Source of the DNA: Lunularia cruciata
Lineage: Eukaryota > Streptophyta > Marchantiopsida > Lunulariales > Lunulariaceae
Reading direction: 5' to 3'
Length of the DNA stretch: 64,000 nucleotides
NCBI GenBank assembly: GCA_948567375.1
Contig: OX419758.1
Location: 9,429,001 to 9,493,000 of the forward strand
Position 1 is the first letter of the stretch, and the number at the start of each line of letters is the position of its first letter. Of the stretch, positions 32,907-43,600 are shown in pieces. The position numbers were made by a program, and so were the translations under genes. The notes beneath the pieces were generated by a model. It was not told the origin of the DNA. It saw nothing but the letters and a program-made list of their open reading frames with translations, and made no database searches.

Positions 32907-33660
32907 TCAATTTTGCACCATCTGTAATCTATGCTTGGCGCTCTCCACACCTTGTTGGATTCTCGAAACAAATGTGTTGACTACATCGACCTTGGTAGCC
33001 ACTTGACAGACCTTCATCAAGCTAGAAGGTGTGAAGGGATGCTCACCATACATGAGGAAGAACGGAGTGACCTGGGTGGATGTATTCACTAAATTGTTGT
33101 AAGGAAATTCCACCAACGGGAGTAGGGTGTCCCACCTCTCTTGCTCTTCTAAGGTGAAGCCACGTAACATGTCTTCAATTGTGCGATTAGCCCGCTCTGT
33201 TTGGCCATCTGTTTGGGGGTGGTAAGCTATGGACATGGCCAACTTGGTTTTGAAGAACCCAAAGAGTGTTTGCCAAAACAAGCTAGTGAATTGGGTACCT
33301 CTATCAGTGATGAGTACTCTAGACAAGCCATGGTGAGCAAAGACTGCATCTAAGTATAATTGAGCTAGTTGTGGAGTGGTCACCTCCTTGGTGGTAGGGC
33401 GTACATGAATCATTTTGCTGAGCCGGTCCACAAAGACCACAATGGAGTCAAACCCTGAGGTGGTCTTGGGTAATTCACAGACGAGATCCATACTCACTTG
33501 TTCCCAACGTTGGGTAGGAGTGGGGAGAGGTTGAAGGAGCCCTGCAGGAGCTTGATTAGAAGCTTTGTTCTATTGGCAAAGTAGGCAACTACGCACATAG
33601 TCCATCACGTTGTTGCTCATCTTGGGCCAATAGTAATGGTGCTTGACTGCATCCAAGGTC
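32907..33660 (-). pseudogene. Chromovirus integrase
   Basis: The zinc-binding HHCC region lies around 33650-33570 (HYYWPKM...CLLCQ) and carries a stop. The catalytic core is open at 33497-32907: MDLVCELPKTTSGFDSIVVFVD, DRGTQFTSLFWQ, YHPQTDGQTERANRTIED, giving all three DDE residues. The frame differs from RT, so a frameshift lies between. It catalyses DNA insertion; the flanking TTGGA duplication is its footprint. Confidence 0.9.
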
Positions 33661-33808
33661 TTGTCCACTCCGACATGAGCTGCAATGGCCAAATCATGAC
33701 ATTCCGCTAGGATGGTGGTGCGTAATTCTGGGACATTTGGGATCCATAATCTACCATCCCAAAAGGTGAGTCCTTGAGTACTGGTGACACCTTTGGATGA
33801 TTGTGCTT

Positions 33809-34432
33809 CTACAATTTGTGGGTTAGTTTTTGTAGCCGCCAGAATCCAGGGTTAATCTTAACCTCTGCCACCAAGTTGTTGGACATTGGCATGCGTGTGA
33901 ATGCATCTGCAAGTTGCTTCTTACCTTCCACGTAGGTGATTGTCATGTTGAAGCGTTGTCGCCACTCTGCCCACCAAATTTGGTGACGAGATAGATCATT
34001 CTGCGTCTCAAGGTAGACTAGAGGTTTGTGGTCTGTCTCTACTACAAATGCCTTCTCGCCCAAGTAGTGCTTCCAATGCTTGGTTGCTAGAATGATCGCC
34101 AGCTCTTCTCGTTCTGTGGTGTGGTAGTTGCGCTCTGCTGGTATCAACTTTCAAGAGAAATATAAAATTGGATGCCATCCGTCATGCCACTCTTGTTGTA
34201 GGACTGCTCCTATTGCTATGCCTGATGCATATGTAGCCAATTTGATTGGACGTTTTGGGTCATACCACTTCAAGATTGGTGCATGTAGCAAGGTGGCCTT
34301 CAATTCTTGAAAGGCCAACTCTTGTGCAGTTCCCCATGTCCACTTCTTCCCTTTGCCAAGTAGTGCCGTTAAAGGCTGTACAACCTTGGAGAAGTCCTTG
34401 ACAAATCTACGATAGAATCTCGTCAACCCCAA
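33809..34432 (-). pseudogene. Chromovirus RT thumb and RNase H
   Basis: Two frames in the same phase (34432-34151 and 34147-33809) are separated by one stop. The first has GLTRFYRRFVKDFSKVVQPL and the start of RNase H (LATYASGIAIGAVLQQ). The second has NYHTTEREELAIILATKHWKHYL and VETDHKPLVYL, with the acidic residues of RNase H. It would degrade the RNA of the RNA:DNA hybrid. Confidence 0.9.
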
Positions 34433-34594
34433 GAAGCTCTTGAGTTGAGTCTGATCTTCTGAGGCACTCTATTTTTGAATGACCTCTATTTTATCTGTCA
34501 ATACTTGATTGCCCTTTGCACTTACTCTATGCCCCAAGTAGTCTACTTTAGACTTGCCAAACTCACACTTTGAGATTTTGGCGTACAATTGATT

Positions 34595-35011
34595 CTATCT
34601 TAGAATCTGGAGGACCTCTCGTAGATGTTGTTTGTGTTCTGTCATCGTGCTACTGTATACTAAGATATCATCCAAGAAGACAATAATAGACTTATCCAAG
34701 TATGGACAAAATATGTCATTCATTAGACTCATGAAAGTGGCAGGTGCATTGGTGAGGCCAAAAGGCATCACAAGATACTCAAAGTGGCCATACTTGGTTC
34801 GAAAAGCAGTTTTGTGCACATCCTCCTCTGCAATTTGGATTTGATTGTAACCGCTTTGCAAGTCCAATTTGGTGAAGTATCTTGCTCCATGGAGTTGATC
34901 AAACAGGTCATCCATGCGAGGTAAGGGGTATTTGTTCTTCACTGTTTGTTGATTGAGACCTTGATAGTCAATGCACATGCGCATTGTACCATCCTTCTTC
35001 TTCACAAACAA
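34595..35011 (-). pseudogene. Chromovirus reverse transcriptase
   Basis: The open frame spans fingers and palm: [64 protein letters not shown], and the catalytic FLDDILVY (FLDD at 34678-34667). All catalytic Asp residues are kept. The frame closes soon after at a stop, and the thumb continues beyond it. A corrupted N-terminal part lies at 35012-35440. Confidence 0.92.
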
Positions 35012-35446
35012 GACATGGGCCCCATATGGTGATACGCTAGGTTAGATGAACCCTTTCTGCAACATCTCCTCAATTTGAGTCTTACACTCCTCCAACTCAT
35101 GAGGTGATAGGCGATATGGGGCCTTACAAGGAAGCGTCTTCCCCGAAAGTGTCTCAATTTTGTGATCTACTCGCCTTTTTGGTGGTAATCATGAGGGTAG
35201 ATCATCGGGAAAGACATCTTAAAACTCATCCACCACATCCTTCAATTTCTCAAGAATTTGTCCATTGAGTTATGCACTCTGGACTTCTCTTATTAGACCC
35301 ATAAAACATCTATTGGTCTTACAAACAGTTGCCGTCCCTACAACATATAGAGGTAGTTTCTGCCTATGTGATTTTTCTTTAACCCCAATGATTGACCATT
35401 TGTGGGTTCTCACTACTTCCTTTCTCCAATCCACCATAGGGTTGTA

Positions 35447-35836
35447 CTACTCCATCCATGGCATGCCTAAAATTGCATCATAAGGAGCTAACTGTATCAC
35501 TCGCCACTCAATTGCTTCCTGATATTCTCCTACAGAGAGGGTTACCCGTCTAGGTAATGATTCAATCCTCTCTGTTTGCCCATTTGGTAACTCTACTTCT
35601 TCACTTCCATCTCTCTCTAGATCCATTCCCAATCTTATTGCAATAGAGCAAGACAAGAAATACTCTGTTGCTCCCGGATCTATTAATACTCTCACTTGAT
35701 TACCTTCTAGGATTCCATTCACGACAATCAATTGTGAGGTTGCCTTTTGGGATCGTTGTGCATTATTCTTCTTCCTTCCCTCGCTTCTCTGCTTCTTTAT
35801 TGAGCCAGTAAGGCCGCAAGGTACATTTAATGGCAA
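35447..35836 (-). pseudogene. Chromovirus aspartic protease
   Basis: The frame contains VNGILEGNQVRVLIDPGATEYF. The active-site triad region reads Asp-Pro-Gly-Ala where Asp-Ser/Thr-Gly-Ala is normal, so the enzyme may be impaired. It continues through LPNGQ and SVGEYQ to AILGMPWM, the usual second-lobe motif (ILGMxWL). It would cleave Gag-Pol. Confidence 0.85.
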
Positions 35837-35899
35837 TCTTCATTTTCCGAAGTGATTTCCACCTCCTCCTCGTCAATGTGCCTCTCCATGTTGTTCAAA

Positions 35900-36914
35900 G
35901 ATTGCCTGAACGAAGGCCGAGAGCATCTAGGGAAACAAGTGCGACAATTGGTAGATATGTGCCCAATACGGCCACAATTGTAACAATGGCGTGGTTCTCC
36001 TTGAGTCCCTTCTCCTCATGGGACTCCATCTCTTCATTCTTCTGCCCGCCCCCGCTCCCCTTGAAGCCATCGTGCTCCTCGATCCCGGAATGAAAGGTTG
36101 CTCAATTCGATCGGTACTGGTCCACCCATGTGTGGCATTTCTGCCCGATAATGTTGAGGTGGAGCTACTCCTTCACCTCCACCTAATGCTCCTGCTATTC
36201 TCTACGCACAAGCAATGGCTTCAAATACCGTGCGAAGATTTTGCACCATGACTTCTTGGCAAATCCGCTCTTTCAACCCTCGTTTGAAATTGTCAAGAGC
36301 CTCTGCTGGACTCATGTCAATAATTGTGACTTGTAGATCCAAAAAAGCCTCCACATACTCTTGAACGCTATTCTTTTGTCTCAATCCCCATAGTTGGGTT
36401 CGAGCCATCTGCACAGAATCCACCAATTGGAAATTCTTTAGCAGTCCTTCTTGCATTGCTGTCCATGTGACCTCCCTTCTCTCTGCCAGCATAGATCGTT
36501 CCCAAGCATCATACCATGTGAGGGCTTTATTAGTCAAGTACCCACATGCAAACATGCTTGTAGCATGCTCAGTGATCTCTGTTGAGAACAATCAGAAATA
36601 TCGATTCATTCTTGAGATCCAATTTTCCACTACTCCCATCGAACGCAGCCCCTTGTAAAGTTTGATGTTGCAGGTCTTCTTCATCCGGAGTAGCAATGTG
36701 GCTTCATTGTTGTAGGGTTCGTAGGCGCGGATGCCTCTCCAAGTACTTCAGTCGCAGGTACTGGGTTTTGAGACGGCTCTTCTTCTTGCATGGCTTGATC
36801 ATTCCTAAGGATATGCACTTGACTTTGTAATCTCTCCATGGTCATCTTAATCTCTCAAAATTCATTCAACATCCCTTGCATTCCTTGCACCAACTCTTGC
36901 AATTGCGGATCCAT
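35900..36914 (-). pseudogene. Chromovirus Gag
   Basis: Starts MDPQLQELVQGMQGMLNEF at 36914, then meets a stop. The central capsid-like part (frame 36591-36202) reads TEHATSMFACGYLTNKALTWYDAW...QEYVEAFLDLQ, typical of plant Gypsy Gag. A CCHC zinc knuckle C-Y-N-C-G-R-I-G-H-I-S-T-N-C lies at 35985-35944 and would bind genomic RNA. Stops and frame changes separate these parts. The plus-strand frames here are shadows. Confidence 0.85.
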
Positions 36915-37499
36915 GGTTCCTGCAACACTCAATTGCTAATGTCTAATATAGAGTCAATATAATCACTCTAGAAGGCACACAAACTATCGGAACTACCATT
37001 GGGACCTCAGAAGCTATCACTCGTGGATAATACTCCTCACCAAAATTCCTAACCACAAAATCTCTAAATATCAATTTTGGCCTCACTACATAACGGATTT
37101 CTACTTGAGTGTTGACAGGGAGAGGATTTGGGACATTCATATCCATTTTATCATAATAGAATGTAGATTGTGAAATCCTACTCTCTGTCATATAGCACCA
37201 CAGGTAGAATCACCGGGTTTGGTGAGTTCATCACTCTGTCCATGAATTCGGCGCCAAAGTGATAAACTAACGATACCCTCATCTGCTCACACTAGATATA
37301 CATAACCTTGATGTGGAATGGGTTTGAGAATGGAAAGCTAGGTGCGGGAAATTGGCCTCTCGGTGTATCTATCCCATCCGCTCTCTAAAGCCCTTCCTAA
37401 GTCTAGCAACTACTCTACGTTCTCCACCTCAAATTACTCAGTTTCAGTAGTTCATGCTATTCCAAGAGGGGTGATCCACTCTCTTGGACTAAAACAATC

Positions 37500-37511
37500 G
37501 CTCTGATACCA
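37500..37511 (-). promoter_or_regulatory. Primer-binding site, initiator tRNA-Met
   Basis: Reads TGGTATCAGAGC on the minus strand, one base inside the 5' LTR. This is the standard complement of the plant initiator tRNA-Met 3' end. Confidence 0.93.
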
Positions 37512-37512
37512 T

Positions 37513-38248
37513 TGTAATACTCCGAGGACAAGAGAAGAGAAAAAACATAGATTGCACACTCAAACAATCGATGCCCCAAGGGAGCACCTTCTCTTTATTA
37601 TATAGACAAAGAGGATCTCCGCCAAGGAAGCTCCACCATAGGATTAGGGACACAGATAGGTGACATGTCAGCAAGCTCCACCCTTGGATAACTTACTTGG
37701 ATGGGTGACATGTCTGGTCTAGGTCCTATCTGGTTGGTAAAACAAGCTTTGACCAAAGGGAATCTTTTAGGGAATCTTCCTATAAGAATCCAAAAATTAC
37801 GTAAGGTACCGTTGGAAAGCTCTTGACGAGACAAAGCAGGGGAGAGGGAAGGCTAGCCTATTCTCTGTTGTGGGGAAGATTCCACACATTTTTGAGGCCT
37901 AATTCATCCGTTTAGGCCTCCGAAATTGCCTTCAAAGATTTTAGGCATATTTCGGTTCCTACTCTATTAGTAGAAGTCCCCTTTTGGTGATACCTGTTTC
38001 TGATCTGTTTAGTCCATCATATGTAACATCCTTCCAGATGTTACAAAACCAATTCTCACCTTTAAATCATATGTCTAGCTATTCGTTCTAAGGTTCTCAA
38101 GTCTATTTCGATTTCTGCCCTATTTGTAGAAGTACTCTTTTGGTGATACTTCTATCTGATCTATTTTGACCATCATGTATAACATCATTCTAGATGTTAC
38201 CAAACGGAATTTCACATCTAGATCATATGGCTAGCTCTTAGTATCACA
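37513..38248 (-). repeat. 5' LTR of chromovirus
   Basis: 736 bp, matching the other LTR throughout. On the minus strand it opens TGTGATACTAAGAGCTAGCC. Its inner edge meets the primer-binding site directly. Confidence 0.93.
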
Positions 38249-38253
38249 TTGGA
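38249..38253. repeat. Target-site duplication, right copy
   Basis: TTGGA, identical to the five bases before the left LTR. Confidence 0.9.
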
Positions 38254-38639
38254 ATGCTACATCCATATCCTTCACTCTTATTGGTAAGAGTTATTTTGCA
38301 AAAATGTGCTCTCTTCCTACATTTTTGAGTCTTGCAACTTTTGCCAAAGGTCAAGAGAGGTCTTATTTGGCTAAGGATCATACTTATCTTTTCTGAAAAA
38401 GTGGAAGGAATAGGTTTGATCTAAGTTTTATAGTGTTGCTTGAACCATTACAATTTTTTGTTGGTATGCCCTTAAGGAGCAGTGTTATACTTTGCTTTTC
38501 TCTCTTTGTGGAGATGCCGGGTGCTTAGTTGTGGAGCTTATGGATGGGAGGTCATATGTAGCCTTATCACTAACAGTTTGAGCCCACTTGTTTGCCCAAC
38601 CATTGGAACTTTCTACCCTTGTTTCTGATGTTCCTTTTA
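38254..38639. other. Flank of chromovirus, no gene seen
   Basis: Continues the sequence interrupted by the insertion. No recognisable coding frame. Confidence 0.4.
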
Positions 38640-39704
38640 TCACGTAGGGTAACAACGTGCAACCAAACCTATCATCATAACATGCACTTTTGGTCTACTA
38701 GTCATCACTTCAAGAATTACCAAAGAGAAATATAGAAAATGGATATAAAGAAAGAATCTAAGTGCAATGCATGCACACCAATCCAAGTGAACTATGCATA
38801 CAATCAAGCATGCAAGCATAGAGAGGATCCAAATAGAAGAAACTTGGAAGAAACTCTCCATGTTTTTGGTAGAAATATGCTTCAAAGCCTCTTTGCTCTA
38901 TTTGAGAGTTACTCTCAATCTGTATTCCAAGTTTACATCCAATATGTACTCTAGGTAGGGAAATTCTATACCTTTTTTGATGGGGAAATCTCTACAAGAC
39001 TCATATAGGAGATAAACTTTCCTGTATAGCTTCAATTTATATGTTCTACAACTCAATAGAACGCTTGTGAGATAATCATTTCAATGATATAAAGCAAACT
39101 TCAATTTGACCATTATACATATCTTGACAAGGTCTCAAACTTGGCTAGATTTTTGTAGTTCCAACCCTAATTTTGAAACCTTAAGTAATGCTCAAGTCTT
39201 GATCATTGTATAATTTTTGGCCAAATTTTGGCCTAGTGATTCATATAAAATAGTAAGGAACACTTTAGAAAGCTAAAATACTTTTACTCATGAATTCAAA
39301 TTAAAGATTTGATATTCAATTATAGTTGGACATAGAGTTAGTCCATTGAGCTTACAGTTATATTTTTAGTATCATTTGTTGGACTAGATCTCAATATATA
39401 TAAACATTAAGCCAACCAAATTTTTTCATAATAGTTTTTTGTGCTCCTTTCTAAAACTCTATAGATTTTGATAGCTTAATCTAACCCAGTCACTAGGTGT
39501 GGATCAATTCCCAAGTTGGGCTAACTTTTGAGCTCTACATACCTAGGTATACTTGATCCAAGACCATGAATTATCTATTTGAAAAATTCACATGAAACCT
39601 TCACATAAAGATACAAGATCTAAACACCAACAATAATAGAAAGTTTCATAACTTGATTCAAACCAAAACTTGAGAAGTGACAAAAACTTAAAACTTGATC
39701 ATAA
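38640..39704. repeat. Unclassified repeat copy (family of 41573-42600)
   Basis: 'cctatcatcataacatgcac' here matches 41580 and 47087. Alignment continues through 'accaaagagaaatata' and 'gaggatccaa' to the region with 'cttgatc...'. It is non-coding and may be part of a long LTR. Confidence 0.55.
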
Positions 39705-40480
39705 TCTCTTCTATCATGTGTATATACATTGTTACATCATAAACATTGATATAAATATCATACACTATAGAAGCACAACTCATACATTAACTCTAAAGTG
39801 TTGCAATAACCAATTCATTCTTATGCTTGAATCATACTCAAATTAGAGTTGTATTTGATTCTTCATTCAACAATCTGCCAACAATTGGCATTAATTACAA
39901 TCAAGCCACACTCACTCTAGCTAAGAGATTCTAGGTGACACTCATTGGCCTCTGTCCACCATAGCCAAGAACTCAAAGACTAAATGTCAAAAGTGAGCTC
40001 TCTAGAGTTGCAATTTGAATTATGCCCCTTTGTGTGACCTAGGTCTCTAGCCCTAATGACATCACTGATGGCACATTTTATGGTGCAAGTGATGGTGAGT
40101 TCCACCATGTGATCAATAGCCCTAACATGAAATCCAATTGCCACCAAGTAGTCCATGAGTAATTACCAAAATAACTATAATTGCCAACACTACCACTTTA
40201 GCATTTGAGCAGACTAGCTTCAATGCTACAAATGTTGTCATAGCTATCATGCATATATACATCACTACACAACATACATTGCTATCAACATCATTCACTA
40301 TACAAGGACAACTCACACATAAGTCATACATGAACTCTAAAATGCCACAATTGCCTCCTAGTTGGTGGTTAGGTCCCTCTAACTCTAGATAGCCATCTAC
40401 TCCAAGTATATGATATGCCCTATGGTGGGCAAAGATCAAGAGTCCAGGTGCTATCGAGCCCCATTGTTAATCACCTATCT
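39705..40480 (-). repeat. LTR-like repeats related to the LTR nested at 19515
   Basis: Two adjacent stretches (39705-40060 and 40080-40480) each match the reverse complement of parts of 19515-20060, sharing blocks such as 'gttcttggctatggtgga' and 'atgttgtgta'. 40075-40240 also matches 54695-54860 in plus orientation. The exact ends are not resolved. Confidence 0.5.
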
Positions 40481-41246
40481 ATAATCTATACCACATACAA
40501 GGTGAACTAACTATAGATCAAGTACATCTAGGACATAACCACTATCCTTGAAGAACCAATGTGAGTAGAGGAGTCAAACCTGCTATATATCATCCTCTCA
40601 AACAACTATCACACACCAACATAATAGTAGCTCCACCCAAAGAGCTACATAACATACACCACAAGCTTGCATGTACAAGTGCCAAACTTGGGTCCATAGT
40701 GCCATCAATGTTTGGGAGGTGGCACAATGCACAATTGCACACATGATCCTTCCAAATAACATCATCATATCCTTCTAACAAAAAGACTCCAAAAGTCAAA
40801 ACATCATGCACTCTCAAGGTAGGTTGCCTATAGTAACATCATGTCATCAATGCAATTTGTTATAGATATACATAGTTACCTAGATGAAATTGACAGATTG
40901 AGTGTCAATAACCTCCTCCTCAAATAATAACATAGCATGAGGTATTTATATGACAAGAAATCATTAATTTTTCAAAGGCCATTGGCATCACTCTCCAAAA
41001 GATCTTTGCCCATTAAGGACATGCGCTCATCCATACGTTTGGATCATACAAGTCCAAAACTATAGTAGCATCACAACAAATGACTGTAGGTAAATCTGGA
41101 TATTATCCATAGAGTTGAAAGTAAGGAGAGAAGGGTGCTAAGGAGGCTTACTAGCTGAACCAATAGCCGATGGCCAACCAAGGTAACCAGAGATCTTAAT
41201 ATCCTAAGTGGCCTCTCTATAAACCATACTTATGCAATCCTCTCTT
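40481..41246. other. Spacer, no gene seen
   Basis: Only short frames without domains. Confidence 0.4.
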
Positions 41247-41304
41247 CACCATTTGAAACACTCTCTCTACTTAGCCATAAGTAAAGAGAGTGGTTCAAAT
41301 GGTG
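41247..41304. repeat. 58-bp near-perfect palindrome
   Basis: Arms of 27 bases (CACCATTTGAAACACTCTCT and on) pair at 25 of 27 positions around a GCCA loop. An RNA from either strand would form a stable stem-loop of about the length of a small plant miRNA precursor or a tiny foldback element. Confidence 0.9.
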
Positions 41305-41572
41305 AGCTACTAGCACCCAAATCCCCTATTTTTTTTATCTGATCTCCTATCTATGTCCATCAACAACCTCCTTTCTAACTCTCCACCCTAGAAGTTTCAT
41401 GTTGAGTTCACCAACTATTGTACTTTGCCTTTCTCTCTCTCTGGGAACACATAACATGCCTAGCTATGGAGACTATCAATCAAAGGTTGTGCATGGAGTG
41501 CACGGGGTACCCAACGAGTAGAACACTTCACTCTCAGTTCTAAGATTTCTTCTATCGGGTACGGGGTAACGG

Positions 41573-43600
41573 CAACCTAACCTATCATCATAACATGCAT
41601 TCTTGGTCTATTGGTCATCACTTCTAGCATTATCAAAGAGAAATACACAGCACTCCTAAAAGAAAAGAACCAAATCATAATGCACACACACCAATCCAAA
41701 CCAATTGGGTGTACAAACAAGCATGTAAGTACAAAGAGGATCCAATCACAAGAATTCAAACAATAACTCTCTATGCTTTTGTTGGAAAAAAAGCTTTAGA
41801 GCCTTCTTGCTATATCATCAAGCTAATTTTAACTTGTACTCCAAGCTTCCTCCAATTTTTATTTCTGATTCAACCAATTTGTACTTCAATTGGGGAATCT
41901 CTATGTCTTCTCAATTGGAGAAACTCTACACAACTCATATGGACATAAATTTTTCTATATGACTTGAATTTGAGTGTTCTAGGTTTCATTAGAAAGTCTC
42001 TAAGATTAGCTTTCCAATGAGATGGAAAAGGTCTCAATTTGATCACTACAACTCCCCTGAAAATCTCTCAAATTTGGCCAGTTTTTTGTAGCTTTCACCT
42101 TAATTTTGAAATCCCTAATTTTAGGGTTTGCTCCTAATTCTTGGCAGCTTTTTCCAGATTTCTAGATCAGAGGTACACAATCCTTAAATTCACTCTTTCA
42201 ACCCAAAATCTCCAATCATAGTAATAAAGATGGGAGAATTGACACTCAATCATAATTGAGAACAAAAATACTCTATTGAGCTTATGATAATTTTTTTACT
42301 AGAACTTGTTGCATCAGATCTCACTCTCTATGAATCCAAAACTTACCAAATTTCCCATAGTAGTTTTTTGTGCCTTTGTTTAAATCTCTATAAATTTTGA
42401 TGGCCTAATCTAACCTCAATCCCTAGATATGGATCAATTTTGAGTTATACTAACTTGTGAGCTCTACAGACCCAAGTATACTTGATCAAAGACATTGAAT
42501 TTTCCTTTTGAGGAATTTATATGAAATCTTTGTATAAAGGTGAGAAATCTAATCACCAACAACGTTAGAAATTTTGATATGGTGACTCAAACCACAACCA
42601 AAACTCCAAATCTGATCATCAACTCTTCTCCAACACCTTACGTCTCAAAAGCTTCAACTTCAATAAGATCTGATTTGATCTTGATCCAAAACTAGAATTT
42701 CTTGTGCTCAATGCTATAAGAACTTTACCTACTCTCCAATCCTATTGATAGATCATTAAAAGGTCTTATGAAGTTCTCCAAATGGCCTACTTTGTGCTCT
42801 TGGGTATCAATTCTACCCACTTGATTCAATTGATAATATCCTTCCTCAAATTTTTTCAAATCATCTATTTTCTATCTCCAGATTTCACCCTATTAGCTCT
42901 TCTCTCCAACTATGGTTCTTATTTCTTGAATGCCTTCCTTGAACTGCCTCGATGGTCAAAAAAACTCCAAACTTCTCCTCATGAGACGCAATCTCTTGCA
43001 AATTTGTCATGTAGTCTTTTCAATTTTTGACAAATGGACCCCACAACTCCACCTTAAATCTTATGAGCAAAAATTGAGGTGTTCCTCATCTATAGGAGTA
43101 CATAGATTGTCAAATTCCAAACTTGCTTGTAAGTAAGCACCAAAAAGACGATAGGATCCAAGTTTCACATCATCGACTCCATGAATTGCCACTCCAAAAT
43201 GTACCACCATCTAGTCCCATAAGCCATCATAGTATAGAATCTAAGCATGATGAGAAAAGGATTTGGGAGTAGCAGATCAGGAGTATGGGATATCTCATGC
43301 TCAAATGTTGCCTCCGATGCTCTACCAATTGTGCTCTACTACAACTCTCACTCCCAACGTCCTCTTCCCTCTTGAGACTCCTCAACTAAAAACACACCCG
43401 TCTCTCCACTCTCTCTCACCTATATACATCAGAGGCCTTGAACAAGATAAGATTGTAACTCACATGGCCAATAGCATGCATGTACATAGATTACTCACAT
43501 TGCAACGTCTCATCTGTGGGATCTATCATACAACCTACTCCACTAATGTGAAGATAACCATGATAATTTACTTTTTTACAGGCTATAAAAACCACAACAT
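41573..43600. repeat. Long unclassified repeat, probable LTR or non-autonomous element part
   Basis: Its left part matches 38640-39700 and its right part (42600-43560) matches 54880-55700; for example 'gagaaaaggatttgggagt' is shared near 43252 and 55417. No coding capacity seen. It abuts the gag remnant at 43600, so it may be one end of the same non-autonomous element. Confidence 0.5.

Larger units (their letters stand above)
31658..38248 (-). mobile_element. Full-length chromovirus (Ty3/Gypsy LTR retrotransposon)
   Basis: LTRs at 31658-32391 and 37513-38248 (about 95% alike by eye) start TGTAATAC and end with ATTACA or ATCACA. The insertion is flanked by the perfect 5-bp duplication TTGGA (31653-31657 and 38249-38253). 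On the minus strand the order is 5' LTR, tRNA-iMet PBS, Gag, protease, RT, RNase H, integrase, chromodomain, PPT, 3' LTR, which is the chromovirus order. Stops and at least two frameshifts interrupt Gag-Pol, so this copy is not autonomous now. The LTR differences are mostly transitions, suggesting an old insertion with methylation-driven decay. Confidence 0.95.
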
